Below, piece by piece: positions 11,825 through 23,011 of a stretch of DNA of 64,000 bases. Positions within the stretch are counted from its first letter, which is position 1. Each line of letters starts with the position of its first letter. The stretch lies in contig NZ_CP040889.1 in assembly GCF_006171285.1 (NCBI RefSeq), positions 1,550,001-1,614,000 of the forward strand, given 5' to 3'. A program made the position numbers and the translations under genes. This DNA comes from Leclercia adecarboxylata (GTDB lineage: Bacteria; Pseudomonadota; Gammaproteobacteria; Enterobacterales; Enterobacteriaceae). The notes under the pieces were generated by a model, which ran no database searches, was not told the DNA's origin, and saw nothing but the letters and a program-made list of their open reading frames with translations.

Positions 11825-13279
11825 TTATAATCCCCCGATATGCAGGGTTTTCACTTCCAGGAACTCCTCCAGTCCCAGTACTGACCCTTCGCGACCCAGT
11901 CCCGACTCTTTCACCCCGCCAAAAGGCCCAAGCTCTGTAGAAACCGCGCATTCGTTAATCCCAATCATGCCGCTCTCAATGGCCTGCGACACGCGGAACA
12001 CCCGCTGCAAATTCTGGGTATAGAAATAGGCGGCCAGGCCATAGGGCGTATTGTTGGCGCGCTGGATCACCTCCTCTTCCGAGGTAAAGCGGAAGCAGGC
12101 CGCCACGGGTCCAAAGGTCTCTTCGCTGGCAAGTGCCATCCCTTCATGGCAATCCCCCAGTACCGTTGGCTGCCAGAAGTTTCCACCCAAGGAATGAGCC
12201 TTGCCGCCCGCCAGCACCGTCGCCCCTTTGGCAACCGCGTCCTCAACGTGCTCACGCACTTTTTTCACCGCGGAAGCTTCAATCAGCGGCCCGACAACGG
12301 TGCCCTCTTCCAGGCCATCACCGACTTTTAAGTCGTTTACGGCGGCGGCGAGTTTGCTGACGAACGCTTCGTACACCGACTCCTGAATATAGAAGCGGTT
12401 AACGCTGACGCAGACCTGGCCCGCATTGCGAAACTTGTTGGCAATCGCCCCTTTCACCGCAGCATCAATGTCGGCATCCTCAAAGACGATATAGGGTGCG
12501 TTGCCGCCCAGCTCCATCGACACTTTTTTCATGGTTTCGGCGGCATTGCGCATTAAGGTTTTGCCGACCGCCGTCGAGCCGGTAAAGGAGATTTTGCGCA
12601 CCTCCGGGCTAGACATGATCGCGTCGCTTATCTCTGCGGTATTGCCCGCCACTGCGTTAAGCACGCCGTCCGGTACGCCCGCTTTTTTAGCCAGCGTCAG
12701 CAGCGCAAAGGCGCTCAGCGGCGTGTTGTTGGCCGGTTTTATTACGCCGGTACAGCCGGCAGCCAGGGCCGGGCCCAGCTTGCGGGTCAGCATCGCCATG
12801 GGGAAATTCCACGGCGTGATGGCCGCCACGACGCCAATCGGTTCGCGGGTGGCAAGAATGCGGGAGCCGGGTTTAACCGGTGGGATGATTTCGCCGTTGG
12901 CGCGTTTGGCCTCCTCGGCAAACCACTGGATAAAGCTCGCCGCGTACTCCACTTCCCCTTCCGCCTCTTTCAGCGGTTTGCCCTGCTCGGTGGTCATCAG
13001 CTGGCCAAGCCACTGCTTGTTTTCAATGATGAGTTCATACCAGCGATAGAGGATGGCCGACCGCTCTTTTGCGGTTCTGGCACGCCAGGCCGGGAAAGCA
13101 CGGCTCGCGGCGGCGATAGCCTCTTCGGTCTCTTTTTTACCTGCTTTTGCCACCTGGGCGATCGCCGCCCCGGTAGCCGGGTTAAGTACATCGAATGTTG
13201 TATCGAGCGTTTTCCATACGCCATCGACTAAATATCCGGTCTGAAATAGCGCACTGTCCTGTAGAGCCTGGGTAGTCAT
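11825..13279 (-). CDS. NAD(P)-dependent aldehyde dehydrogenase (succinate-semialdehyde dehydrogenase-like)
   Basis: 484 aa from the ATG at 13279, which follows GGGAGGATAC; a TTG at 13291 is in frame but overlaps that ribosome-binding site. Complete ALDH fold: ITPWNFP (155-160), KPANNTP (181-187), GSTAVGK cofactor loop (234-240), catalytic Glu256 in MELGGN and catalytic Cys290 in GQVC. Overall it is most like the GabD/Sad succinate-semialdehyde group, which oxidises the semialdehyde to succinate; the true substrate cannot be read from sequence. It is absent from this locus in E. coli. It sits downstream of aaeB on the same strand but behind a terminator. Confidence 0.9.
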   Translation of the reverse strand: MTTQALQDSALFQTGYLVDGVWKTLDTTFDVLNPATGAAIAQVAKAGKKETEEAIAAASRAFPAWRARTAKERSAILYRWYELIIENKQWLGQLMTTEQGKPLKEAEGEVEYAASFIQWFAEEAKRANGEIIPPVKPGSRILATREPIGVVAAITPWNFPMAMLTRKLGPALAAGCTGVIKPANNTPLSAFALLTLAKKAGVPDGVLNAVAGNTAEISDAIMSSPEVRKISFTGSTAVGKTLMRNAAETMKKVSMELGGNAPYIVFEDADIDAAVKGAIANKFRNAGQVCVSVNRFYIQESVYEAFVSKLAAAVNDLKVGDGLEEGTVVGPLIEASAVKKVREHVEDAVAKGATVLAGGKAHSLGGNFWQPTVLGDCHEGMALASEETFGPVAACFRFTSEEEVIQRANNTPYGLAAYFYTQNLQRVFRVSQAIESGMIGINECAVSTELGPFGGVKESGLGREGSVLGLEEFLEVKTLHIGGL

Positions 13280-13328
13280 GTATCCTCCCAATCCGGGTTT
13301 AAGTACTTGCCCGAATAAGTATAGCCAT

Positions 13329-13358
13329 AAAAAAACCGACGCTTATGGCGTCGGTTTT
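13329..13358 (-). terminator. Terminator after aaeB
   Basis: On the minus strand AAAA, CCGACGC-CATAA-GCGTCGG, T-run. It lies 9 bp past the aaeB stop and separates the aae operon from the aldehyde dehydrogenase. Confidence 0.92.
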
Positions 13359-13366
13359 CAGGAGGA

Positions 13367-15334
13367 TCAGCTGTCGGTGAGGGCATTCTGGTAGCGATGG
13401 AGCATGCCCACCAGCCGCTGCACCGGTTCGGTCACCTGTCGCGGCGCCTCCCAGATGCGCAGTTTTTCCTGGTAGATCTCCAGTTCGCCCAACAGCTGGG
13501 TAAAGTAGCGTCGGCGCTTGTCGTCGCTGGAGGCGGATATCACATGATCCGCAGTACGTCGCAGCTGGCGGTGGAACGCCGAGAGATCGTCATTCACCGG
13601 GATCGGGGCATTGCGCAGACGCTGGTGGGCGATGATCAGCGTCAGGGCCAGGCGGAACTTGGCGATATCCCCCGGGAACTTGGTCAGCAGTAAAAAGAGC
13701 TGCTGGTAGAGCGCAGGCAGGTGGTTCTCTTTGCGCCGGGCGGTATTGGTCGTCATCGCCGAGACGGCAGCAGATACAAACTGGTTCAGCAGCACGCGGC
13801 CGGTTCTGGCCTGGGAGTTATCGCGCACCAGCAGGATCACCATCATCGCCAGGAAGCAGCCGACAATCTGCCCCAGCGCGCTGTCGAGAAACTGGCTGAA
13901 GTGGAAGGTCATCGGGTTATCCAGCACCAGAATATTGATGGTACTGGCCAGCGCCCCCAGCGAACCCAGGCGGCGCTTCTGTACCTCGATACCAATAAAG
14001 AAGGCCATCACGGCAAGACTGATACAGAGCAGCAGCATGCTTTGCTGGGTCGACGGAAGAACCACCAGGAAATAGAAGGCGCCAAGCGGCAGCGCTGCCA
14101 GGGTGCCGTACAGGAAATCGAGCGCCACCATCCGGGGATTTGGCAGACGCATCGCCAGCGAAGTCACCACCGCAATCATCACCATCGCACCGCTACCGGA
14201 GGTCCAGCCGGTCCACAGCCAGAACAGCGTCCCGAGCATACAGGCGAGAGTGGTCCGCCAGAAGTTCACCATCGCATGGTGACGTTCCGCCGACTCGGCC
14301 TTGACTACCACTTCGCCCTGCAGCACCTCCTCTTCGGTGGCACTGATTTTGGTATTGCCGATCACCCCACGTTTGAGCAGCAGATAGCGCGTCGCCGCCC
14401 CGACCCAGGTATAGATGGTCACCGGGGTGTCGCGCTCGCCGGTCCAGGCGATGACCCGGCGCATACGTTTGAGCTGTTTATGCACATCCTGAACGGTGGT
14501 GACGGGGACGGCAAACTGCTCCCGGAAGGTATCGGTGATTGCCTCCGGGCGCGTGTTCTGGATCAGGTAGGTTTCGCAGGCCTGGGTGATCAGCGTTAAG
14601 GAGACGGTATTGAGCGCCTTCAGGCGGCGGTTAGCCCGCGACCAGCGGGACGACTCCATATTGAGGTTGCTGCGCATCCCTTCCAGGGCGGTGGTACGAC
14701 GCACCAGCGCGCTCCAGGCGTTATCCACCTCTTCACTGTCGCCGTGCTTAATGCACAGCTGCATGAGCTGATACTGGGCAACGATCAGCGCGTCCAGTTC
14801 GCGATCCACTTCCTGTTTTATCGAGCGCGGGGAGAACAGCAGATCCGCCACGATCGCACAGACGATCCCCATGACGATCTCGCTGCAGCGCTCCACGGCA
14901 AACTGCGGCGCCAGCAGAGGGTTGGTCTGGATGGTGATGATAATGATCAGCGCCGTATAGCCGGAAAGGCCCCAGGCGTAGGAGTTCTCCACCCGTACCA
15001 GGGAGGAGATCCAGGTACAAAAGCCAGCCCAGATACAGCACACCATCAGCATCAGCAGCGGGGTGCGGATCATCAGGATAACGATAGTCAGCGCGGCGAT
15101 ACAGCCGATAAAGGTGCCGACGATACGCAGCATCCCGCGATAGCGAATAGCGCCGGAGTAAGGTTCACCACCCGCTGCAAACGCCGGGCCCGCGGCGACA
15201 ATCGCCGCCGTTAACACCGCCCAGCGGGGCGTTTCCAGCTGAAAGTGGAACCCGACAAACAGCGCCAGCACGATGGCGAAGGCCAGCTTAACCGCAAAGC
15301 GCAGGTGCTGGTTGGCGATGGAGAAGATACCCAT
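13367..15334 (-). CDS. aaeB: p-Hydroxybenzoic acid efflux pump subunit AaeB
   Basis: 655 aa, the AaeB length. Inner-membrane transporter of the aromatic acid exporter family: two hydrophobic halves (about residues 10-165 and 375-495), each with several transmembrane helices, separated and followed by large soluble segments. With AaeA it exports aromatic carboxylic acids such as p-hydroxybenzoate. It lies 5 bp downstream of aaeA, so the two are translationally close. Confidence 0.96.
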   Translation of the reverse strand: MGIFSIANQHLRFAVKLAFAIVLALFVGFHFQLETPRWAVLTAAIVAAGPAFAAGGEPYSGAIRYRGMLRIVGTFIGCIAALTIVILMIRTPLLMLMVCCIWAGFCTWISSLVRVENSYAWGLSGYTALIIIITIQTNPLLAPQFAVERCSEIVMGIVCAIVADLLFSPRSIKQEVDRELDALIVAQYQLMQLCIKHGDSEEVDNAWSALVRRTTALEGMRSNLNMESSRWSRANRRLKALNTVSLTLITQACETYLIQNTRPEAITDTFREQFAVPVTTVQDVHKQLKRMRRVIAWTGERDTPVTIYTWVGAATRYLLLKRGVIGNTKISATEEEVLQGEVVVKAESAERHHAMVNFWRTTLACMLGTLFWLWTGWTSGSGAMVMIAVVTSLAMRLPNPRMVALDFLYGTLAALPLGAFYFLVVLPSTQQSMLLLCISLAVMAFFIGIEVQKRRLGSLGALASTINILVLDNPMTFHFSQFLDSALGQIVGCFLAMMVILLVRDNSQARTGRVLLNQFVSAAVSAMTTNTARRKENHLPALYQQLFLLLTKFPGDIAKFRLALTLIIAHQRLRNAPIPVNDDLSAFHRQLRRTADHVISASSDDKRRRYFTQLLGELEIYQEKLRIWEAPRQVTEPVQRLVGMLHRYQNALTDS

Positions 15335-15339
15335 GGCGA

Positions 15340-16272
15340 TTAACCAAACTCACGCAGGCGGTGGGCAATTTTGCGGAACAGCGAGTCGTGGCTGGCATCC
15401 CGGTCTTTCTCACCGGTGATCACCACCGTTGCCGTTGTCCCCGCAGGCCACAGGTCACCCTGCTGTTCATCCAGACGAATGCGTACCGGCACGCGCTGGG
15501 CCAGACGTACCCACTCCAGATTGGAATCGACCGTCGCCATCCCCTTGCTGTCGCGGGTGGCGCTGGAGTTGGTCACCCCTGCCGACACGCTGTCGACGGT
15601 GCCTTTCAGCACCCGGTTGCTGCCAAGGGGGGTGATTTCCGCCCGGTAACCCGGACGAACGCTTTCCAGCTTGGTCTCTTCCATATAGGCGAGCACGTAG
15701 AAGGAGTGCTGTTTGACTAGCGCCACGGCGGTGGAGCCGCGGGTAATAAATTCGCCGGTGTAGACGTTAAGGTTGGTCACCCAGCCGTCGGACGGTGCGC
15801 GGATCACGGTACGCTCGAGATCGAGCTTCGCCAGATCGCGGGTCGCTTCGGCTTTCGCCTGTTGATGCAGAACGGTTTGCAGCACGTTGTTGGACTGGTC
15901 GATCTCCTCCCGGGACATCGCCTGCACCCCCAGCTTATTACGGCGTCCGGCTTCACGACGCTTTTCCGCCGCCAGCGCCTGGTAGTAGGAGACATCCGCT
16001 TCGGCCTGTTCCAGCGCTTTCTGGTAACGTGGCTGGTCGATGGTGAACAGCACCTGATCTTTTTTGACCAGCTGGTTGTCATGCACGTTAACGGCGGTGA
16101 TCAGCCCCGCCACGTCCGGGGCGATGGCCACGATGTCGGCGCTAAAGCGCGCGTCACGCGTCCACGGCGACTCGGTGTAATAGACCCACGCGCGGAAAAT
16201 AGCGATGAACGCGAGGATGACCAGTGCCAGCGTAATGGCGGTACGGGAGATTTTTCTTGTTAGTGTTTTCAC
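15340..16272 (-). CDS. aaeA: p-Hydroxybenzoic acid efflux pump subunit AaeA (membrane fusion protein)
   Basis: 310 aa from a GTG at 16272 preceded by GAGGTAGAT; this gives the family start ([14 protein letters not shown]), whereas the longer frame to 16362 lacks a ribosome-binding site and runs through the aaeX overlap. One N-terminal transmembrane segment (residues 10-28), then a biotinyl-lipoyl-like domain split around an alpha-helical hairpin (about 75-150), and a beta-barrel. It bridges AaeB to an outer-membrane channel (likely TolC). Confidence 0.95.
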   Translation of the reverse strand: MKTLTRKISRTAITLALVILAFIAIFRAWVYYTESPWTRDARFSADIVAIAPDVAGLITAVNVHDNQLVKKDQVLFTIDQPRYQKALEQAEADVSYYQALAAEKRREAGRRNKLGVQAMSREEIDQSNNVLQTVLHQQAKAEATRDLAKLDLERTVIRAPSDGWVTNLNVYTGEFITRGSTAVALVKQHSFYVLAYMEETKLESVRPGYRAEITPLGSNRVLKGTVDSVSAGVTNSSATRDSKGMATVDSNLEWVRLAQRVPVRIRLDEQQGDLWPAGTTATVVITGEKDRDASHDSLFRKIAHRLREFG

Positions 16273-16279
16273 ATCTACC

Positions 16280-16483
16280 TCAAACAAACATGCGCGATAC
16301 GAGATAGAACAGGCAGCAATAGAGCGCGGAATTGAACAATGCAGGGTGCCAGACGAAATCATAGATCCCGGTTGGAGCCAGCACCTTTCGCACCAGCCAA
16401 AAAATTGCCAGTGATAAAAGTAGTTCGAAGAATATCGGTGGGAACGACAATCCGAACACCACGATAACGGGAAACAGACTCAT
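16280..16483 (-). CDS. aaeX: Small membrane protein AaeX
   Basis: 67 aa, the usual size. Two hydrophobic segments (about residues 3-32 and 48-64) around a short [15 protein letters not shown] loop, which is the family signature (DUF1656). First gene of aaeXAB, 7 bp before aaeA; its role in the pump is unknown. Divergent from aaeR. Confidence 0.95.
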   Translation of the reverse strand: MSLFPVIVVFGLSFPPIFFELLLSLAIFWLVRKVLAPTGIYDFVWHPALFNSALYCCLFYLVSRMFV

Positions 16484-16660
16484 GTTGACCTTGATTAGAG
16501 CGAGCAGGCGAAAGAATTATTCAGCGTACGGCACCGCAGAAGTGGCCAGAAAAGCCGGGCGAGAGTGGCGTAGCTATAATGTATTAATAATATATTAACG
16601 TAACTGTTATGCTGTTATCTATCATATGTGATCTAAATCACTTTTAACTCAGAGTGAATA
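16484..16660. promoter_or_regulatory. aaeX-aaeR divergent control region with CRP-like site
   Basis: A strong CRP match, TGTGA-TCTAAA-TCACT, occupies 16627-16642, only 19 bp before the aaeR ATG. AT-rich repeats (TTAATAATATATTAA near 16583-16598) could be part of the LysR-type AaeR binding site. In E. coli AaeR activates aaeXAB with aromatic acids. Positions of the promoters were not resolved. Confidence 0.55.
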
Positions 16661-17584
16661 ATGGAACGTCTAAAACGGATGTCAGTTTTTGCCAAAGTCG
16701 TTGAGCTGGGCTCCTTTACCGCCGCGGCGAGGCAACTACAGATGAGCGTATCGTCGATAAGCCAGACCGTTGCCAAACTGGAAGATGACCTCCAGGTGAA
16801 GCTGCTCAACCGCAGCACCCGCAGCCTCGGCCTGACGGAAGCCGGCAAAATTTATTACCAGGGCTGTCGGCGAATGTTGTATGAAGCCCAGTCGGTGCAT
16901 GAGCAACTCTATGCCTTCAACAACACCCCTATCGGCACGCTGCGCATCGGCTGCTCTTCAACTATGGCACAAAATGTCCTGGCCGAAATGACCGCCGATA
17001 TGTTGCAGGAGTATCCGGGGCTGACGGTGAATCTGGTCACCGGCATTCCCGCCCCGGATCTGATTGCCGACGGGCTGGACGTGGTGATCCGCGTGGGAGC
17101 CCTGCAGGACTCCAGCCTCTTTTCGCGTCGTCTGGGCAGTATGCCGATGGTGGTATGCGCGGCGAAAAAGTACCTCGCCAGAGCGGGAAGCCCGGAGAAA
17201 CCGGCGGATCTCAGCAATCACGCCTGGCTGGAGTACAGCGTGCGCCCGGATAACGAGTTTGAACTGGTCGCGCCGGAAGGGCTCTCGACCAAACTGCTGC
17301 CGCAGGGGCGCTTTGTGACCAACGATCCGATGACCATCTCCCGCTGGCTGGTGGCCGGGGCCGGGATCGCCTATGTGCCGTTGATGTGGGTGATCAACGA
17401 GATCAACAGCGGTGAGCTGGAGATCCTCTTCCCGCGCTATCAGTCGGATCCGCGTCCGGTGTATGCGGTCTACACCGAAAAGGACAAACTGCCGCTGAAG
17501 GTGCAGGTGTGCATTAACTATCTGACGGACTATTTTGTGAAGGTGGCGGCGCTGTTTCAGGAGATGCGGGGACGGAAGGAGTGA
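16661..17584 (+). CDS. aaeR: LysR-type transcriptional activator AaeR
   Basis: 307 aa. N-terminal LysR winged helix-turn-helix (residues 1-60: GSFTAAARQLQMSVSSISQTVAKLED), then a periplasmic-binding-protein-like effector domain (about 90-295). Divergent from aaeXAB, the operon it activates in response to aromatic carboxylic acids. Start ATG at 16661 gives MERLKRMSVFAKVVE, the family N-terminus. Confidence 0.95.
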   Translation: MERLKRMSVFAKVVELGSFTAAARQLQMSVSSISQTVAKLEDDLQVKLLNRSTRSLGLTEAGKIYYQGCRRMLYEAQSVHEQLYAFNNTPIGTLRIGCSSTMAQNVLAEMTADMLQEYPGLTVNLVTGIPAPDLIADGLDVVIRVGALQDSSLFSRRLGSMPMVVCAAKKYLARAGSPEKPADLSNHAWLEYSVRPDNEFELVAPEGLSTKLLPQGRFVTNDPMTISRWLVAGAGIAYVPLMWVINEINSGELEILFPRYQSDPRPVYAVYTEKDKLPLKVQVCINYLTDYFVKVAALFQEMRGRKE

Positions 17585-17595
17585 CGCCTAACAAT

Positions 17596-17631
17596 CCCCT
17601 CTCCCTTTAAGGGAGAGGGTTAGGGTGAGGG
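17596..17631. repeat. Short dispersed CCCTCTCCC/GGGAGAGGG repeat, copy 2
   Basis: CCCTCTCCCTTTAAGGGAGAGGG followed by TTAGGGTGAGGG: an 11-bp-arm hairpin and a G-rich tail. It is the reverse-oriented counterpart of the element at 4102-4136 and lies between the convergent aaeR and tldD genes, where it could also act as a weak terminator. Confidence 0.75.
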
Positions 17632-17639
17632 TGATAAAT

Positions 17640-19166
<1,527 letters not shown>

Positions 19167-19171
19167 TCAAA

Positions 19172-22100
19172 TCATTGCTGTGCATCTTTGCGTGGCTGAC
19201 GCAGCACTTCATTAATCTGTGGTTTATCCACCGGGCCGGTGATGTGATAGCGCAGAATGGAGACTTTGCTCCACAGCGGCCCCAGCACTTTACTGGCGGC
19301 AAATACCGCCGCGCCGACAATCGGGTTAACGGCAAAGGCCGCCGCCACGCCCACGGTCGCGGAAATTTCCGGTGCCACCACGGCTTCCATATCCAGTTCA
19401 CGCCGCACCAGATTGACGGAGCCTTTCATGGCGATATCCGCTTCCAGCCCGTCAACCAGCGTATCGTCGGTGTGCAGAACCCCGTCCTTGATCCACGCGG
19501 TGCTGCGAATAGAATCGAAGTAGAAGCCTTCATTAAAGGTATCGCTGAAGTCAAAGCGCAGCTTGCGCAGCAGGGCGTCGAAACTGAGTAAACGCAGCAG
19601 CTGCCCGGCATGGCCGGTGCTGAGATCGGCAATTTCACCTTTACCCAGCCGCGCTTTCAGAATGCCGTTCAGCGATGCTTCGTCAGGCTTCCAGGGCATG
19701 TCGCGCCAGTGCAGATCGTAATCGACGTCAAATGATGAGCCGCGAACCGGAGTGGCAATGCCAAAATAGTTTGCGGCGGCATCCAGCTTGTTACCCTTGA
19801 TTTGCCCCTTCAGGGAGGTGCGCTGCTCGCGGGCGCCGTTCACCCACTCGCCGTTAGCGGTCAGGCGTCCGAAGCCGGTATCAATCAATCCGCCCGCCAG
19901 GGTCAGGGTATCGCCCTTGATGGTGAAATCGCCATTAATACGGCCATACTTCTGGCCCCACAGCCAGCACTCGGCACAGCGCAGCTGTAAGTCAGGCCAG
20001 CCGCTAAAATTCATCCGCGTAGTGCTGGCTAACGGTGAAACGTTATTGCCCTTTCCGCCCGTGACGGTGGCCGGGTTGTAATAGAGATAGCGGATATCTG
20101 CCTGCCACGGCGCGGTATCACGCATCAGCAGGCTGGCGTTGATCTCCCGCCCCTGGGCCTCGACCTTGGAACCGTTGATGGTAGGCTGCGAGACAATGCT
20201 CAGGTTGTTCCACTGCTGGCCACCCAGCGTCAGGGCTGGCGTGCGTACCGTGATGTGCTGCGGGAACTGCGCCGCATCATCGACATTTTGCCCGACTCCG
20301 CTCTGGAAAAGCGCCAGCCATTCTGCCCCGTCCAGCGGCGGGAGATTCAGCTCCACGCCCGCCTGCTCCGGCAGCGGCGGCAGGGTGCGGCTGTCGGTGG
20401 TCCAGATAGCCTTATCCAGCGTCAGCTTGCGGTTCAGCAGCCAGCGGCTGTTAAAGTGATTATCCCCACCGGCATTGCCGGTGAGGGTAAAGCTGTTGAG
20501 ATCCCCGTCGACGTTCAGCTTCACCGGCAGCGGCTCGCCCGCGCTCTTATTCAGCGGTGAAGGCAGATCGCTGCTGACGCTCTTCAGGTCGCTGCTGATA
20601 TCCACCTTGTAATGCGCGCTGCCACGGTAAGGCAGATCGATCGCCACTTTGCCGTTCCAGGGCACGCGACCTTCAAGGGACTGGCTGACCACTTTTGGCA
20701 GCACATCCATTCGCGCAGGCTGCCAGCTGGCATCCATATTGACCGCCACCTGGTAGGCTTTCTCGCCTTCGGTGGTAGAGAAATCGATATTCACCGGCTG
20801 GCTGAACCAGTTTGCGGTCAGCGGCCCGCTTTTCAGATCGCCATTCACGAAGCTGAACTGGCCGGTCAGATTTTTCAGCGTGCTGTCCAGCGGCTTGATG
20901 AACAGGCTGTTGTTTTTCAGCCTGACGTCACCTTTGGCGGTGGTCATGGTGCCGTCAAACGGGATATCCAGATGTAAGCGAGCATTCACATCGCCATCTA
21001 ACTGGAGCTGCTGAAGGGTGGCGCCCAGCGAATCATCCAGCGGCGTCTCTTCGAAGTACGGCCCGACGGCTTTTCCGGGCCCGTTGATATCGGCGTCGAT
21101 CAGCAGTTTTTCTTTTGAATAGTCGGGGATCACCGCGGTCAGATTGCTGGCCTTCACGCCGCCCAGCGCCACACCGTCGGTTTTCATCCACAAGCCGTCG
21201 TTGATGAAGTTGAGCTCAATATCAAGGTTTTTCAGCGCCGGCCAGTCGGGCTGGAAGGCATAGGTGGCGTTGCGTAACGGCACCAGCACCTGGAACTGAC
21301 CTTCGTTGTGCTTATAGGGGAACAGATGGGGATTGCCGCCATAGGCCAGGGTCGCGCTGTCCGCCTGCCCGCCCTGAATGGCGCCGCTCAGGTAATCCAC
21401 CAGCGCTTTGCCCATCAGATTTTCAGGAAAATAGCGCCAGGCCTGAGAACCGTCGTCGGTGCTGATGCCCGCCAGGATCCCCAGCCAGGGTTCATCGCCC
21501 GCCGGCTGCAGATAGCGGAAATCCCCCCGGGCGTGCACCGCTTTGGCCTTCACGTCGATGTCGCGCCCGTCGAGCTGGAAGCCTTTCTCGTTTTTAAGCC
21601 AGTGAAGGGTCGCCGTGCCTTTTTCGATCTCCAGCGGCGCGCGGAAGACGGTTTCATACGGCATTTTTGCATCGTTAATGTGGGCCACCAGACGGCCATC
21701 TTCCATGCTGCCTTCCAGCGTGCCGCTGAAGTGCTCGGCACCCGGCAGCATCTCCCACTGCTTCCAGGCGAGATCGGTCCAGGCGATGTTGAAGCGGGTC
21801 TTTTCCGTGGCCTGCAGCGGAATATCCAGCGCCAGAGCATTGATTGCTCCCACCGGCTGGGTGGCCTGCCAGACGTCGCCCAGCGCCGGAGAGAGTTTCG
21901 CCGCAATGGTCCGCAGCCCGTCGAGGCCGGACAGCTCCAGATTGCTGGCGCGAATACGCAGCTCATCGCTGCGTTTGCTGTCGGCCCCGCCCACGTCCTG
22001 CTCAGGGATCCAGGCCAGCGACAGCGCTCCGCGCGGCCATGCTTTGTCGTCCAGGGTAATACGGGTATCTGGAATGGCGAACTGCCAGCCCTCTTTCTCG

Positions 22101-22969
22101 CGGGTTACGTGGGCGGTGAGGTTATCAACAGAGAGCTCATGCTGACGCGTTTTGCCCGGCCAGGTGGCGCCGCCCTGCTTCAGCCAGAGATCCCCGCTGG
22201 CGATCTGACCGTTAGTGAGTGTCATCCAGCCTTCAATGCTGAACTGTGCGGTTTCGAGCTGCATATTCTGCTGCAGCCAGTCCCCCAGCCAGGGTTTGAC
22301 GTCCACGTCATCGGCCTGCATCCACACTTTGCCGTTATTCAGCAGACCATTATCGTCACGCAGATCCATGCGCACCTGCATCACGCCGTGCTGACCGTTC
22401 AGGCTGGAGAGGCTGACCTGTCCCTCTGCACGATGGCGCTCTTTGCCGTTAAGCCAGGTTAACTGGGGGATCGCCAGCTCGGCGCGCTGCCCTGAGAGGG
22501 TAATAAAGCTAATTTTGCTGTCACGCAGATCGAAATGATCGAACTGGCGCAGAAAAAGATCGCTGACACGGCTTGCTTCGAAGCCCTCACCCTGTTCGTT
22601 GCTGCGCAACGGGGAATTGGTCAGAAACTGCAGCTGATAGAAGGTGAGATCGCGAAACTGCCAGCGCAGGTGCAGCAGGCTTTGCCACACGTCCAGCGCC
22701 AGGGTCAAACGACTGATTTTAAGGTGGCCGCCGTCTTTCAGCTGCGCGTCAATGTCGCGCACTTCCAGCGTCGGGCCAAAATTCTGCCAGCTCGCGTCAA
22801 GCTGGCCTGCCGTAATGGGTAAGCCGGTTGCGGACTCTATCTTCGCCAGCAGCTGCGGGCGCCAGTTGTCCAGATGCGGCAATGCGAGACGCAGCCCGCT
22901 TACGAGCAACGCGACAATCACTATCAGCGTTGCCCCTGTAAGCAGTAAAATCCCCGGCAGTCGCCTCAC
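19172..22969 (-). CDS. yhdP: AsmA-like envelope protein YhdP
   Basis: 1265 aa with GTG start at 22969 behind AGGAGAGAGGC. One N-terminal transmembrane segment (residues 5-28) anchors a very long periplasmic beta-rich body, the DUF3971/AsmA-like part, of the repeating beta-groove type found in bridge-like lipid transfer proteins, and a C-terminal AsmA_2 domain (about 980-1240). In E. coli YhdP, TamB and YdbH redundantly carry phospholipid to the outer membrane. It lies 42 bp after rng on the same strand and probably belongs to the rng transcript. Confidence 0.96.
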   Translation of the reverse strand: MRRLPGILLLTGATLIVIVALLVSGLRLALPHLDNWRPQLLAKIESATGLPITAGQLDASWQNFGPTLEVRDIDAQLKDGGHLKISRLTLALDVWQSLLHLRWQFRDLTFYQLQFLTNSPLRSNEQGEGFEASRVSDLFLRQFDHFDLRDSKISFITLSGQRAELAIPQLTWLNGKERHRAEGQVSLSSLNGQHGVMQVRMDLRDDNGLLNNGKVWMQADDVDVKPWLGDWLQQNMQLETAQFSIEGWMTLTNGQIASGDLWLKQGGATWPGKTRQHELSVDNLTAHVTREKEGWQFAIPDTRITLDDKAWPRGALSLAWIPEQDVGGADSKRSDELRIRASNLELSGLDGLRTIAAKLSPALGDVWQATQPVGAINALALDIPLQATEKTRFNIAWTDLAWKQWEMLPGAEHFSGTLEGSMEDGRLVAHINDAKMPYETVFRAPLEIEKGTATLHWLKNEKGFQLDGRDIDVKAKAVHARGDFRYLQPAGDEPWLGILAGISTDDGSQAWRYFPENLMGKALVDYLSGAIQGGQADSATLAYGGNPHLFPYKHNEGQFQVLVPLRNATYAFQPDWPALKNLDIELNFINDGLWMKTDGVALGGVKASNLTAVIPDYSKEKLLIDADINGPGKAVGPYFEETPLDDSLGATLQQLQLDGDVNARLHLDIPFDGTMTTAKGDVRLKNNSLFIKPLDSTLKNLTGQFSFVNGDLKSGPLTANWFSQPVNIDFSTTEGEKAYQVAVNMDASWQPARMDVLPKVVSQSLEGRVPWNGKVAIDLPYRGSAHYKVDISSDLKSVSSDLPSPLNKSAGEPLPVKLNVDGDLNSFTLTGNAGGDNHFNSRWLLNRKLTLDKAIWTTDSRTLPPLPEQAGVELNLPPLDGAEWLALFQSGVGQNVDDAAQFPQHITVRTPALTLGGQQWNNLSIVSQPTINGSKVEAQGREINASLLMRDTAPWQADIRYLYYNPATVTGGKGNNVSPLASTTRMNFSGWPDLQLRCAECWLWGQKYGRINGDFTIKGDTLTLAGGLIDTGFGRLTANGEWVNGAREQRTSLKGQIKGNKLDAAANYFGIATPVRGSSFDVDYDLHWRDMPWKPDEASLNGILKARLGKGEIADLSTGHAGQLLRLLSFDALLRKLRFDFSDTFNEGFYFDSIRSTAWIKDGVLHTDDTLVDGLEADIAMKGSVNLVRRELDMEAVVAPEISATVGVAAAFAVNPIVGAAVFAASKVLGPLWSKVSILRYHITGPVDKPQINEVLRQPRKDAQQ

Positions 22970-23011
22970 GCCTCTCTCCTTGTCAGCCGTTTTCTCGCAG
23001 CACGCTGCGTG

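Noticed and set aside
13721..14599. Open frame antisense to aaeB (292 aa)
   Set aside because: Shadow of a conserved transporter gene; His/Gln/Arg-rich without a recognisable domain.
21308..22462. Open frame antisense to yhdP (384 aa)
   Set aside because: Lies wholly in yhdP; composition is that of a shadow frame and no start signals are seen.
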